Shown here in pieces: positions 1 to 8,433 of a DNA stretch of 64,000 nucleotides. The notes below the pieces were generated by a model that saw only the letters and a list, made by a program, of their open reading frames with translations, was not told the origin of the DNA and made no database searches. The stretch covers positions 1 to 64,000 of the forward strand of contig NZ_CAMIHD010000008.1 of NCBI RefSeq assembly GCF_946222835.1, given 5' to 3'. Numbering within the stretch: position 1 is the first letter of the stretch; each line of letters starts with the position of its first letter. This stretch comes from an uncultured Corynebacterium sp. Its GTDB lineage: Bacteria; Actinomycetota; Actinomycetes; Mycobacteriales; Mycobacteriaceae. The translations under genes and the position numbers were made by a program.

Positions 1-369
1 TGGCATTTCTACATCGGCTGCGTCGCCGGAGCCGCCCTTAGAGGAATCAGCCTTCGGCTCTTCCTGAGCTTCTTCTGCTTCCTCCTCGTTCTTGTCAGCG
101 GAGGAGTCGTTGGATGCGGAGCCTGCCTCATTCTCGTCACCGATGATGGCAATGACCTCGCCAACCTCGATGGTGTCATCCTCGTCAGCCTTAATTTCAA
201 TAATGGTGCCGGCTACGGGGGAGGGGATTTCGGTGTCGACCTTGTCGGTGGAGACCTCGAGCAATGGCTCGTCTACTTCGACGGTGTCGCCGACGGACTT
301 GAGCCACTGGGTGATGGTGCCTTCGGTTACGGATTCGCCCAGCTCGGGCATCTCAACGGAGTTCGCCAT
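1..369 (-). CDS. sucB: Dihydrolipoamide acyltransferase (E2), N-terminal part
   Basis: This is the N-terminal 123 residues of the E2 acyltransferase of the pyruvate/2-oxoglutarate dehydrogenase complex; the rest lies beyond the left window edge. The first ~80 residues form a biotinyl/lipoyl domain beginning MANSVEMPELGES, with the lipoyl-lysine in the motif TDKVDTE (Lys43). An acidic, Ala/Glu/Ser-rich linker follows, and the last visible residues (DVEMP) look like the start of a second lipoyl domain. Corynebacteria use one E2 (sucB/aceF) for both dehydrogenases, so the symbol follows that usage. It is divergent from the next gene. Confidence 0.93.
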   Translation of the reverse strand, partial: MANSVEMPELGESVTEGTITQWLKSVGDTVEVDEPLLEVSTDKVDTEIPSPVAGTIIEIKADEDDTIEVGEVIAIIGDENEAGSASNDSSADKNEEEAEEAQEEPKADSSKGGSGDAADVEMP

Positions 370-494
370 GAGTTATAAGACTCCTCGAAAGTTGGAAGTG
401 TTCTATCGCTACCCGACAATCTTACAGCGTGATGCTCACCCTCGTGCGATTGTGGGGTTAGTAACTACCCTCCTTCCGGGTAAGCTAGGGAATT

Positions 495-905
495 ATGTTC
501 AACCCTTTCCGCCGCAATAAGTCCAGATCGTCGCTGCGACCACCCCGCGGACCGGGGGAGACCATCCGCCCAGAAGACGCTCAGGATTTGCAGCGATGGG
601 CCGCCGGAAAGCTATATGTAGAGGCCTTTGTGGAGCCGGAAACGGTAGTCAATGAGATGTCTGTCGTCGTTGTCGATGAAAACGGCGAATTCATTCGACG
701 TCGTATCGGTGGGCCAAAGGGAATTGATGCCGTTGCCACATTGTTGAGCTGCGATATATATGACGTGGAAGAAACCGGCTACCCGCAGCGCATGCGTGAG
801 CGCATGGAAAGACAGCGCATTTTGCGCAAAAGGGAAGAACAAAAGCAACGCCGCGCCCGGTTCGAGCGCGGCGAAAATCCTGATACAGGGCGAGAGCTAA
901 GCTAG
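495..905 (+). CDS. Conserved actinobacterial hypothetical protein
   Basis: A 136-residue protein with a basic N-terminus (MFNPFRRNKSRSS), a central alpha/beta-looking part and a strongly charged C-terminal tail (RERMERQRILRKREEQKQRR) that is probably helical. No signal peptide, membrane segment or catalytic motif is visible, and I do not recognise a function. The position next to sucB matches a conserved small gene that I recall from C. glutamicum. Its stop overlaps the thiC stop by 9 bp in convergent orientation (shared ctaagctag). A purine-rich GGGAATT precedes the ATG. Confidence 0.75.
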   Translation: MFNPFRRNKSRSSLRPPRGPGETIRPEDAQDLQRWAAGKLYVEAFVEPETVVNEMSVVVVDENGEFIRRRIGGPKGIDAVATLLSCDIYDVEETGYPQRMRERMERQRILRKREEQKQRRARFERGENPDTGRELS

Positions 906-2684
906 GTCAGCGTTAGCGTCCTCGCGTAGATACACCTGAGATCCCTTGCGCCGAAATTCGGCAGATTTTTCCTGCATGCCTTCCTGCGGTGCAGTACCGT
1001 TCGCGGCCTCGCGGACTTGCTCGCCTAGCGTGGGCATACCCAGCTCGGCCATTTGCCCGCCGAACATATCGCGAATGTCCTGACTGATGCGCATGGAGCA
1101 GAATTTTGGCCCGCACATGGAACAAAAGTGTGCGGTCTTTGCTGGCTCTGCAGGCAGGGTTTCGTCATGATAAGCCTGCGCGGTTTCTGGGTCGAGGGAG
1201 AGCGCAAATTGGTCATTCCAACGAAATTCAAAGCGGGCCTTGCTCATGGCATCGTCCCAGGCGCGGGCGCCTGGATGCCCCTTGGCGACGTCCGCGGAGT
1301 GCGCTGCAATCTTATAGGTAATGACTCCTGTCTTAACATCATCGCGGTTAGGCAGTCCCAAGTGCTCCTTGGGCGTGACATAGCACAACATGGCCGTACC
1401 GCCCATGGCGATATGGGCAGCACCGATGGCGGAAGTGATGTGGTCATAGCCAGGGGCGATATCAGTAACTAGCGGGCCGAGGGTATAGAAGGGGGCATCT
1501 GAGGCCCAGTCCTGCTCCAACTCGTTGTTTTCTTGAATCATGTTGAGCGGCACGTGCCCGGGGCCTTCCACCATTACTTGCACGTCATACTCCCACGCGC
1601 GGCGGGTCAGCTCACCGATGGTCTTAAGCTCGGCAAATTGGGCGGCGTCGTTCGCATCGGCAAGGCTACCGGGACGCAGACCGTCGCCAAGCGAAAATGC
1701 AACATCGTACTGGGCGAAAATCTCGCACAGCTCATCAAAGTGCTCGTAGAGGAAAGACTCCTTGTGGTGAGCAAGGCACCATCCCGCCATAATGGAGCCC
1801 CCGCGGCTGACTATGCCGGTAACGCGATTGCTTGCCAGCGGTACGTAGGCCAAGAGCACACCGGCGTGGATGGTCATATAGTCCACGCCTTGTTCGCATT
1901 GTTCAATGACGGTATCGCGGAAGATTTCCCAGGTCAAATCTTCTGCTACGCCATTGACCTTTTCCAAAGCTTGGTAAATGGGCACGGTGCCGATAGGAAC
2001 CGGGGAGTTGCGCAGGATCCACTCACGGGTGGTGTGGATATCATCACCAGTAGAAAGGTCCATTACGGTGTCCGCGCCCCACTGGGTGGCCCAACGCAGT
2101 TTGGATACTTCCTCTTCGATAGAGGAGGTAACCGCGGAGTTGCCAATATTGGCGTTGATTTTGGTGAGGAATTTTCGCCCAATGATCATGGGTTCCGACT
2201 CGGGGTGATTGACATTATTGGGGATAATGGCGCGGCCGCGAGCTACCTCAGCACGGACGAATTCCGGATCGCAGTGCTCACGCAGTGCTACGAACTCCAT
2301 TTCACGGGTGATGACTCCTTGGCGGGCATAGTGCATTTGGGTTATGCGGCGCTTAGGTTGAGCCTTAAGTGGGGAGCGCTTAGCTCCTTTCCACTCCTGT
2401 GAAGATGCCCCGCGGCGCTGCGCGGCACGTCCATCATCCGCCAGCTCGCGGCCGCGACCGGTGTATTCTTCCGTGTCTCCGCGCTCGCTAATCCACTCGC
2501 TGCGCAGCGCCGGTAGTCCCTCTTCAGGCGCGCATTGTGGTCCACGCGTGCGATAGACACGGAAGGGTTCATTAGGGCCTTGTGGGGAATTATCCAGGTG
2601 GATTTCGGTCTCTGGGACCTCTAAGCCGTTATGTCGAATGGGGGAATAGGAATGCTTAGGATGATTTTCTGAGGCAGCCGTCAT
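897..2684 (-). CDS. thiC: Phosphomethylpyrimidine synthase ThiC
   Basis: ThiC converts aminoimidazole ribotide to HMP-phosphate, the pyrimidine moiety of thiamine, by radical SAM chemistry. The 595-residue protein has the usual N-terminal ThiC-associated region (to about residue 140), the TIM-barrel core (for example MDLSTGDDIH, GTVPIYQAL, MVEGPGHVP, LGPLVTDIAPGYDH) and the C-terminal Fe-S motif CSMCGPKFCSM. The ATG at 2684 has GAGAGGAGCG upstream at 6-9 nt. A TPP riboswitch lies directly upstream and should repress the gene when thiamine pyrophosphate is abundant. No other thi gene is adjacent. Confidence 0.97.
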   Translation of the reverse strand: MTAASENHPKHSYSPIRHNGLEVPETEIHLDNSPQGPNEPFRVYRTRGPQCAPEEGLPALRSEWISERGDTEEYTGRGRELADDGRAAQRRGASSQEWKGAKRSPLKAQPKRRITQMHYARQGVITREMEFVALREHCDPEFVRAEVARGRAIIPNNVNHPESEPMIIGRKFLTKINANIGNSAVTSSIEEEVSKLRWATQWGADTVMDLSTGDDIHTTREWILRNSPVPIGTVPIYQALEKVNGVAEDLTWEIFRDTVIEQCEQGVDYMTIHAGVLLAYVPLASNRVTGIVSRGGSIMAGWCLAHHKESFLYEHFDELCEIFAQYDVAFSLGDGLRPGSLADANDAAQFAELKTIGELTRRAWEYDVQVMVEGPGHVPLNMIQENNELEQDWASDAPFYTLGPLVTDIAPGYDHITSAIGAAHIAMGGTAMLCYVTPKEHLGLPNRDDVKTGVITYKIAAHSADVAKGHPGARAWDDAMSKARFEFRWNDQFALSLDPETAQAYHDETLPAEPAKTAHFCSMCGPKFCSMRISQDIRDMFGGQMAELGMPTLGEQVREAANGTAPQEGMQEKSAEFRRKGSQVYLREDANADLA

Positions 2685-2694
2685 GGCGAGCGCT

Positions 2695-2790
2695 CCTCTC
2701 TTCCTTCGTAGGTATTAACCAAACAGGTTCGAACGGTCTATGCGCAGCATTAGCGCATTCTCAGCCCGTGCTCGGGCACCCGTGGGGGTG
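2695..2790 (-). promoter_or_regulatory. TPP riboswitch (THI element) of thiC
   Basis: Read on the minus strand, the thiC leader contains the conserved TPP-riboswitch blocks in order: GGGTGCCC, CTGAGA, ACCGTTCGAACCTG, TTAATACC and GCGAAGGA-like ACGAAGGAAG. A TATAGG -10-like element sits just upstream near 2797. The last conserved block runs into the thiC Shine-Dalgarno sequence, so control is probably at translation initiation. The exact ends are approximate. Confidence 0.9.
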
Positions 2791-2956
2791 CTGATCACCC
2801 TATAACAAAGGTCTTGCGGAGCGCAGGGCTTTCGCATTTTCGGTGTTTAAGCATCTCGCCGAGCTGCAGTAGAAGCATCCGCAGAAACATAACCCAACAG
2901 GAAACTTTCAGGATCTTTCCATCCGCATCCAATATCGGTGCTTCATACTTAAATCA

Positions 2957-3109
2957 TGCGTTTGAGAGAGCGCATGCGAGAGAGATAGAGAGAACCCCTC
3001 ACGTTTCCAGAGGGCGGCTGAGATAGCCGATACATGGAAACACCTTGTAGAGAGACGCCTGCGGCCCTCGGACCACTTTCGGTTCGAGGGCCGCAGGCGT
3101 TTTCTTTTG
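2957..3109 (+). ncRNA. Candidate small RNA ending in a strong terminator
   Basis: A gene-free stretch between thiC and pncA that reads as a plus-strand transcript. It has a purine-rich part with repeated GAGAGA (about 2963-2992). A hairpin GTTTCCA/TGGAAAC (3003-3009 and 3034-3040) follows, enclosing CGGCT/AGCCG. It ends in a 16-bp perfect terminator stem (3055-3070 with 3085-3100) and a T-rich tail. No gene on the plus strand ends here, so the terminator needs a transcript of its own. The 5' end is a guess because I could not identify a convincing promoter. No known RNA family is recognised. Confidence 0.5.
3055..3109 (+). terminator. Intrinsic terminator between candidate sRNA and pncA
   Basis: Perfect 16-bp inverted repeat (3055-3070/3085-3100) with a 14-nt loop, followed on the plus strand by TTTTCTTTT. 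The minus strand lacks a clean T-run, so it mainly stops plus-strand transcription. It could also form the 3' end of pncA mRNA. Confidence 0.85.
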
Positions 3110-3110
3110 T

Positions 3111-3647
3111 CTAGCAGATGGTAGCGCCGGCAGCAGCCAACTCTTGCAACGCCGCCTCGCCGCGAGATTCGTCTACCGGTGAGCAATAGTCACGCAGAAC
3201 TCGGACGGTAAAGCCCTCCATAATGGCGTCGGCAGCCGTGGCGCGCACGCAGTGGTCCGTGGCAATGCCCACGATATCTACGGCATCGATGCACTGCTCG
3301 CGCAACCAGTCCGCGAGCAGGATGCCGTTCGCAGCACCCTCAAAGCCAGAATAGGCGGCGGTGTATTCCCCTTTGCGGAAATAGGCTTCGGCTGGTCCGA
3401 TCGTTTTATGCATGGCCGCGCCGTGGGAATCGGCCACACAGTGCACGGGCCAAGAATCAACAAAATCCGGGTTCTGAGAAAAGTGCGAACCCGGATCGAT
3501 GTGCCAATCCTGCGTGGCTACGACGGTCTCGTATTCTTGTTGCAGGGAAGCGATTTTTGCAGCGACCTCATTGCCCCGCTCGGTACCCAAGGCACCGCCG
3601 GGGCAGAAGTCATTTTGTACGTCAACGATGATCAAAGCAGGCTTCAT
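3111..3647 (-). CDS. pncA: Nicotinamidase / pyrazinamidase
   Basis: A 178-residue isochorismatase-fold hydrolase that deamidates nicotinamide to nicotinate for NAD salvage. The N-terminal ALIIVDVQNDFCPGG carries the catalytic Asp9. TQDWHIDPGSHF holds the metal-ligand Asp/His set, a lysine lies in HKTIGPAEAYFRKGEY, and the nucleophilic cysteine is in GIATDHCV. All are at the spacing typical of PncA, and the length is normal. It lies 38 bp downstream of pepA on the same strand and may be cotranscribed with it. Confidence 0.95.
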   Translation of the reverse strand: MKPALIIVDVQNDFCPGGALGTERGNEVAAKIASLQQEYETVVATQDWHIDPGSHFSQNPDFVDSWPVHCVADSHGAAMHKTIGPAEAYFRKGEYTAAYSGFEGAANGILLADWLREQCIDAVDIVGIATDHCVRATAADAIMEGFTVRVLRDYCSPVDESRGEAALQELAAAGATIC

Positions 3648-3685
3648 GCCTTTAGGATTTTAACCCCATAAAGCCTGCTGTGGTG

Positions 3686-5173
3686 CTACTTTAACTCAGC
3701 AATTTCGCGCAGCGCAGCTACCACCGTGCGGGTGGGTACGCCGGTGCCCATCTTCGGGGTGTAGCCATAAGCGCCGGTGGTGTTAAAGGAAGGGCCGGCC
3801 ACATCGATATGGGCCCATTCGATGCCTTCGCCCACAAAGTGCTGGAGGTACGTTGCAGCATATTCCATGCCGCCCTCACGCTTGGCGTTGATGTTTCGGA
3901 TATCGGCGCTGGCGGATTTTACCGATTCCTCATGTTCTTCCAGCAATGGCATAGCCCAGGCCTTTTCGCCCACCTCGCGGCCGATTTCGGCCATGCGGTC
4001 ACGGAATTCTACGGAACCCATAACGCCGGCGGTGCGTTCGCCCAGGGCGACCATCTGAGCGCCGGTCAAGGTAGCAGTTTCAATGAGGTAATCGGGGTTG
4101 TCTTCGCTGGCGCGAGCAATGGCGTCAGCAAGCACGAGGCGTCCTTCAGCATCGGTATTGAGAACTTCGGAGGTAATGCCGCCGTAATGGGTAATCACAT
4201 CGCCCGGGCGAGTGGCATCGCTGCCCGGCATGTTTTCTGCTAATGGCAGGGTAGCGGTGATGCTCACCTTGAGGTTCAGCTTGGCTGCGGCAATGATGGC
4301 GGCGGCCATAGCGGCGGAACCGCCCATGTCAGAGATCATGTCCCACATCTTGGCCCCCGGCTTCAAGGAAATGCCGCCGGTATCGAAGGTGATGCCCTTG
4401 CCCACTAGGGCGACGTGGCGCTTGGCCTTCTTTGGCTTCCAGCTCAAGCGGACTAGGCGTGGCGGGCGTGCGGACCCACGTCCGACGGCCATGATGCCGC
4501 CAAAGCCCTGCTTTTCCAGCGCCTTTTCATCCAAGATTTCCACCTCAAGGCCGGCTTCTGCCGCTTGAGCAGAAAGGAATGCGGCGTAAGTTTCCGGGTA
4601 GAGCAGGTTGGACGGAGTATTAACAAGATCGCGGGCAATGAGCACGGACTCGGCAGTGATCTTTGCGTTGTCGAACTCCTCTTGGGCGGACTTCTCCGCC
4701 ACCACTGTGTAGGTGGTGGCCTCCGCAGCCGACTCGGAGCGCAGGCCGGAGTACTTATAGCCGCCGAGGATGAGGCCTTCTACCACTGGGGCGACGCCAA
4801 AATCACCTAGAGAGGTGGCTACGGCCTCCACCTTGGAAATAGAGCGAGCCGCTTGGCCGGCAGCACGTCGTAGTGTCTCATCGTCAACTTCTTCCGCATC
4901 GCCTAAACCGACAGCGATGATGGAGGCGACGCCTGCCTTGGCCGGAGCCGGAACTCGCGTGACCTCGCCGACCTTGCCAGAAGCCCCTACGGCTACAAGC
5001 GCCTCGTAGGTGGAGCGCAGCGCGGCGCTGCCTAGCAAGGCGGTGCCCGGTAGTTCTAGGCCGCCTTCGCCCTCGAATGCAGCGATGAGTAGTGCTTCTG
5101 CCTTCTTAGGAACCTTCTTTCCCAGTTTTACCTGGGGAAAGTTTCCGCGTGCGGGCAGATCAGTCGGTGCCAT
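3686..5173 (-). CDS. pepA: Leucyl aminopeptidase (M17 family)
   Basis: A cytosolic di-metal aminopeptidase of 495 residues. The C-terminal catalytic domain has VGKGITFDTGGISLKP and the M17 signature NTDAEGRL, with metal-binding Lys, Asp and Glu residues. The N-terminal macro-like domain covers roughly residues 1-170. The start at 5173 (MAPTDLPARGNF) is chosen because AAAGGAGG lies 5 nt upstream. A longer reading frame to 5278 would run into the divergent ilvE start and encodes an unlikely N-terminus. The gene is called pepA or pepB in relatives. Confidence 0.95.
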   Translation of the reverse strand: MAPTDLPARGNFPQVKLGKKVPKKAEALLIAAFEGEGGLELPGTALLGSAALRSTYEALVAVGASGKVGEVTRVPAPAKAGVASIIAVGLGDAEEVDDETLRRAAGQAARSISKVEAVATSLGDFGVAPVVEGLILGGYKYSGLRSESAAEATTYTVVAEKSAQEEFDNAKITAESVLIARDLVNTPSNLLYPETYAAFLSAQAAEAGLEVEILDEKALEKQGFGGIMAVGRGSARPPRLVRLSWKPKKAKRHVALVGKGITFDTGGISLKPGAKMWDMISDMGGSAAMAAAIIAAAKLNLKVSITATLPLAENMPGSDATRPGDVITHYGGITSEVLNTDAEGRLVLADAIARASEDNPDYLIETATLTGAQMVALGERTAGVMGSVEFRDRMAEIGREVGEKAWAMPLLEEHEESVKSASADIRNINAKREGGMEYAATYLQHFVGEGIEWAHIDVAGPSFNTTGAYGYTPKMGTGVPTRTVVAALREIAELK

Positions 5174-5276
5174 TTTGTCCTCCTTTATGGAAAGGCTTAT
5201 CAATCTTCCCTCCACTGTACCGCGCGGCCGTGAACTAATTCCTGCCTTGTAATAGATAATGGGGTAGATTGTGGGC

Positions 5277-6374
5277 ATGCTTGATTACACGATTACTCGT
5301 ACCGATAACCCCACGTCCGCTGAAGAACTCAGAGACATCCTTGCCGACCCCGGCTTTGGCAAGCACTTTACGGATCACATGGTCACTATCGACTGGACCG
5401 AAGAAGAGGGCTGGCACGATGCTCAGGTACGCCCATACGGGCCGATGACGATGGAGCCAGCCAGCAATGTATTCCATTATGGCCAGGCGATCTTTGAGGG
5501 CATTAAGGCTTACCGCCAGCCTGATGATTCCATTGCTACTTTCCGCCCAGACCAGAATGCCCAGCGTTTTATCAACTCTGCTGGACGCCTAGCCATGCCG
5601 GAGCTCCCGCAGGAAGAATTCATCGAATCCCTGCGCCAATTGGTTGCAGCGGACAAGGATTGGGTGCCGGAAGCCGGTGGAGAAGCGGCGCTGTACTTGC
5701 GTCCCTTTATGATCTCCACTGAGGTCTCCCTGGGAGTTCATCCGGCCAATTCCTACCGCTACGTACTGATCGCCTCCCCAGCGGGTTCCTATTTCAGCGG
5801 TGGCATCAAGCCGGTATCTGTCTGGTTGTCCACCGACTACGTTCGCGCAGCCCCTGGCGGCACCGGCGCGGCCAAGTTTGCGGGCAACTATGCAGGTTCG
5901 CTTTTGGCTCAGGCCCAGGCGGATGAAAAAGGCTGCGACCAGGTGGTCTGGTTGGACGCCATTGAACGCCGCTACATCGAGGAGATGGGCGGAATGAACC
6001 TGATGTTTGTTTATGGTTCTGGTGACAACACGGAGATTGTTACGCCAGAGCTATCCGGCTCCTTGTTGCCGGGCATAACCCGCGAATCTCTTCTGCAGGT
6101 TGCCCAAGACTTAGGCTACAAGGTCACCGAACGCCGCATCACTACCGAAGAATGGCAGCGCGATGCGGAATCTGGCGCTATGTCGGAAGCCTTCGCCTGC
6201 GGCACAGCCGCGGTCATTACCCCAGTGGGGCGGGTAATGGGGGAGTCTGCGGACTTCCAGGTCAATGGCAATCAGGCCGGCGAGATCACCATGGCCTTGC
6301 GTGAGCGACTCACCGGAATTCAGCGCGGGGCCGTCGAGGATGCCCACGGTTGGCTCCATACCCTCGTGAAATAG
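5277..6374 (+). CDS. ilvE: Branched-chain amino acid aminotransferase
   Basis: A PLP-dependent fold-type IV transaminase (365 residues) catalysing the last step of Ile, Leu and Val synthesis. The PLP-lysine is in GGTGAAKFAGNYA. Other family marks are FHYGQAIFEGIKAYR, YLRPFMI and the phosphate-binding GTAAVITPVG. It aligns along its whole length with C. glutamicum IlvE as I remember it. The ATG at 5277 is preferred; a GTG two codons upstream (5271) is an alternative. The gene is divergent from pepA across about 100 bp. Confidence 0.96.
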   Translation: MLDYTITRTDNPTSAEELRDILADPGFGKHFTDHMVTIDWTEEEGWHDAQVRPYGPMTMEPASNVFHYGQAIFEGIKAYRQPDDSIATFRPDQNAQRFINSAGRLAMPELPQEEFIESLRQLVAADKDWVPEAGGEAALYLRPFMISTEVSLGVHPANSYRYVLIASPAGSYFSGGIKPVSVWLSTDYVRAAPGGTGAAKFAGNYAGSLLAQAQADEKGCDQVVWLDAIERRYIEEMGGMNLMFVYGSGDNTEIVTPELSGSLLPGITRESLLQVAQDLGYKVTERRITTEEWQRDAESGAMSEAFACGTAAVITPVGRVMGESADFQVNGNQAGEITMALRERLTGIQRGAVEDAHGWLHTLVK

Positions 6375-6381
6375 GCCTCGC

Positions 6382-7176
6382 TTAGGCGTCCGCGGCGATC
6401 TCCACTCCGGTCAGCAGCATCGGCAGCGCCGCGAGGGCGCCGAGCGCGGGTTCCGGCTCCATTCCCAGCTCATGCAGGGGGTGGAGCCCCAATTTTTCCA
6501 GCGCCAGCTGGTGGGCAGGAGTAGCAGAGAGGGTGGTGGCGAAGAGCCACTCTTTAACGCCAGGGTTGTCGCGCTCGGCAAGGAGTGCAGCGGTGGCGGT
6601 CAAAGGAGCGTCGATAAGCAGGGGTGTGCGCCGTTCCGCAGCCCGGGTAATAAAACCTACCGCAGCAGCCAGCACCGCGGAGTGGCAAGATTCAACCAGC
6701 TCCATGCCTTCGAGGTTGCGGGCGTGGAACATGGCATCACGGATTGCAGAGACCTCACGCTTCCAGTCTTCTACGCTGTGCTGCTTGCCGACGATCACCA
6801 CTGGCTCCGTCTGCGTCATCGTCGCCATGACCACGGCCGGCACCCGGGCGGTTTCAACGCCTCCCGGAATAATCAGGTCCGCGCCGGTATCAATCTCCGT
6901 ATCCGCAGTAGCGGCCCCTAAGTCGTAGGCCTGGGAAAAATCCGTCACCGTGACTACATTCAGCCCGGCCGCAGCCCTTCTGGCGGCGGTCTCGGTGGCC
7001 GAAAGGGAGGTTTCCTGCTCGGCGAAAATAACTCCGCGTACTCGTTGTGGCTCGCGCGCGGGGGCAGTGCCTTGGCAGGCAGCTAGCCATTGGGCGGCGT
7101 CGGTCAGGCGCCCAAAAGGCGCGAGCTGCGCATCGTTTTCGCTACGTGCCTGATTGTCGGGCTGCGGAATAGCCAT
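6382..7176 (-). CDS. CobT-like nicotinate-nucleotide phosphoribosyltransferase homologue, shortened
   Basis: A 264-residue protein related to CobT (nicotinate-nucleotide:dimethylbenzimidazole phosphoribosyltransferase). The C-terminal half keeps the family outline: LLIDAPLTATAAL where CobT has LLIDGF..., then SATPAHQLALEKLGL, then a glycine/alanine-rich end. It is about 80-90 residues shorter than typical CobT. The catalytic glutamate region (normally GEGSGA) is altered to MEPEPALGA. No cobU or cobS is next to it. It is probably a diverged paralogue or remnant whose activity is doubtful. It lies 11 bp downstream of the DUF3043 gene, likely in one transcript. Confidence 0.75.
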   Translation of the reverse strand: MAIPQPDNQARSENDAQLAPFGRLTDAAQWLAACQGTAPAREPQRVRGVIFAEQETSLSATETAARRAAAGLNVVTVTDFSQAYDLGAATADTEIDTGADLIIPGGVETARVPAVVMATMTQTEPVVIVGKQHSVEDWKREVSAIRDAMFHARNLEGMELVESCHSAVLAAAVGFITRAAERRTPLLIDAPLTATAALLAERDNPGVKEWLFATTLSATPAHQLALEKLGLHPLHELGMEPEPALGALAALPMLLTGVEIAADA

Positions 7177-7187
7177 GAGCAGACTCC

Positions 7188-7880
7188 CTAAACGTCAGCG
7201 CCGAGCTCCACGCGGGGGCGCGGGATGCGCCACTTGCGCGGCTGGCTGGCGCGGGAATAAGCATAAAAGCCAAGGCTGAAGCCGGCTTCGGTGGTGCCGG
7301 GGAACTTGGTGCGCACAGCATTATTGCAGCGGCGGGCCAGGAGGACGCCCTCAATGGCGAAGATGATCAGGATAACCATCGCCACTGCGTTAATAACCGT
7401 CGCAATGCTGGGGACCGCGTAGGTCAAGAACATGACCACGATGAGAACCAAGGCCATTGGCATGACCCAATTGCTCAAGCTGCGGCGGGCATCTACCCAA
7501 TCGCGCACATAGGCGCGCTCGGCACCCTGGTCACGAGCAGGGAGGTAGCGTGGATCGCCATCTGCCATGCGGGCTTGCTGTTCGCGATTCGCCTGCTGGC
7601 GTTCTTGGCGTTCCTTTTTCTTAAATTCCTTCCACTCGTCCTTGCTCATGGACTTCTTCATGTCCTTGCGGTGCTGGTAACGCTGTGCTTCAGACATGCC
7701 ATGGGGATCGCGCTTCACGCCACGTGCAATCTCTTGTTCTGAGCGCTTTGGCGTCGGACGTCCCTTCGGTGGGGTATAGCCCTTGCGCTGGGGCTCTGCC
7801 TGAACATTGTCCTGTGCTTTCTCTTGCACAGGGGCGGGTTCAGCGGAGTTCTTGTCATCATTTTGCCACGGGAGTTTCAC
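7188..7880 (-). CDS. DUF3043 family membrane protein
   Basis: A 230-residue actinobacterial protein of unknown function. The first ~140 residues are cytoplasmic and highly charged, with motifs such as KGRPTPKR, QRYQHRKDMKKSM and DPRYLPARDQGAERAYVRDWVDARR that are typical of DUF3043. Two membrane segments follow (about residues 142-190), then a short basic tail. The GTG start at 7880 (KLPWQNDD) has TGAGGAGC directly upstream. The longer frame to 7934 is rejected. The gene precedes the cobT-like gene, and the same pair occurs beside ilvE and ltsA in other corynebacteria. Confidence 0.85.
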   Translation of the reverse strand: MKLPWQNDDKNSAEPAPVQEKAQDNVQAEPQRKGYTPPKGRPTPKRSEQEIARGVKRDPHGMSEAQRYQHRKDMKKSMSKDEWKEFKKKERQERQQANREQQARMADGDPRYLPARDQGAERAYVRDWVDARRSLSNWVMPMALVLIVVMFLTYAVPSIATVINAVAMVILIIFAIEGVLLARRCNNAVRTKFPGTTEAGFSLGFYAYSRASQPRKWRIPRPRVELGADV

Positions 7881-8021
7881 GCTCCTCACACTACAAGGTT
7901 TAGATAGGAATAGGGGAATAGGCCCGGCAGCCATGGTGTTGTAGGTATGGGCTACCTTTTCCCACCTGAACTAACCGGGTAGGGTAGTGGCAACGAATCC
8001 AATACTTATTGAGGAGAAGTG

Positions 8022-8366
8022 ATGACCGCTCCAGCTTCCGCAACCGGCGTCATTCTGACTGAAGCAGCAGCCGCAAAGGCAAAGGCGCTGCTTGATCAGG
8101 AAGGCCGTGATGATCTCTCTCTGCGCATTGCCGTACAGCCTGGTGGCTGCGCTGGCCTGCGCTACCAGCTCTACTTTGATGACCGCACCTTGGATGGTGA
8201 CAAGGTTGATCAGGTAGGCGGCGTAAACCTCGTTGTGGACAAGATGTCCGTTCCCTACCTGACCGGTGCCAAGATTGATTTCGCTGACACCATCGAGTCT
8301 CAGGGCTTCACCATCGACAACCCGAATGCCACCGGCTCTTGCGCTTGTGGCGATTCCTTTAACTAA
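8022..8366 (+). CDS. erpA: Fe-S cluster insertion protein, HesB/ErpA type
   Basis: A 114-residue A-type carrier that passes Fe-S clusters to target proteins. It shows ILTEAAAAKAKALL, the first cysteine in GGCAGLRYQL and the C-terminal pair in GSCACGDSF, the three-cysteine pattern of the family. The ATG at 8022 follows GAGGAGA with good spacing, and GTG at 8019 is a less likely start. Its position just upstream of the respiratory complex genes fits a role in maturing Rieske and other Fe-S proteins, though that is inference. Confidence 0.92.
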   Translation: MTAPASATGVILTEAAAAKAKALLDQEGRDDLSLRIAVQPGGCAGLRYQLYFDDRTLDGDKVDQVGGVNLVVDKMSVPYLTGAKIDFADTIESQGFTIDNPNATGSCACGDSFN

Positions 8367-8379
8367 ATAAAAAAGACAG

Positions 8380-8417
8380 AAAAGAGGGTGGGTGCCACAG
8401 GCACCCACCCTCTTTTA
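8380..8417. terminator. Bidirectional terminator between erpA and ltsA
   Basis: A perfect 17-bp inverted repeat (8380-8396 with 8400-8416) around an ACA loop. A-runs and T-runs on both flanks let it end erpA on the plus strand and ltsA on the minus strand. Confidence 0.9.
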
Positions 8418-8433
8418 TATGCGTGGAAAGCTC

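Noticed and set aside
1533..2402. A 289-residue open frame on the plus strand inside thiC
   Set aside because: It is the complement of a gene with full ThiC motifs; its translation shows no family signature and it has no ribosome-binding site.
2814..3026. A 70-residue frame in the thiC-pncA gap
   Set aside because: Composition is not protein-like and it runs into the structured RNA-like region; a non-coding RNA is the better reading.
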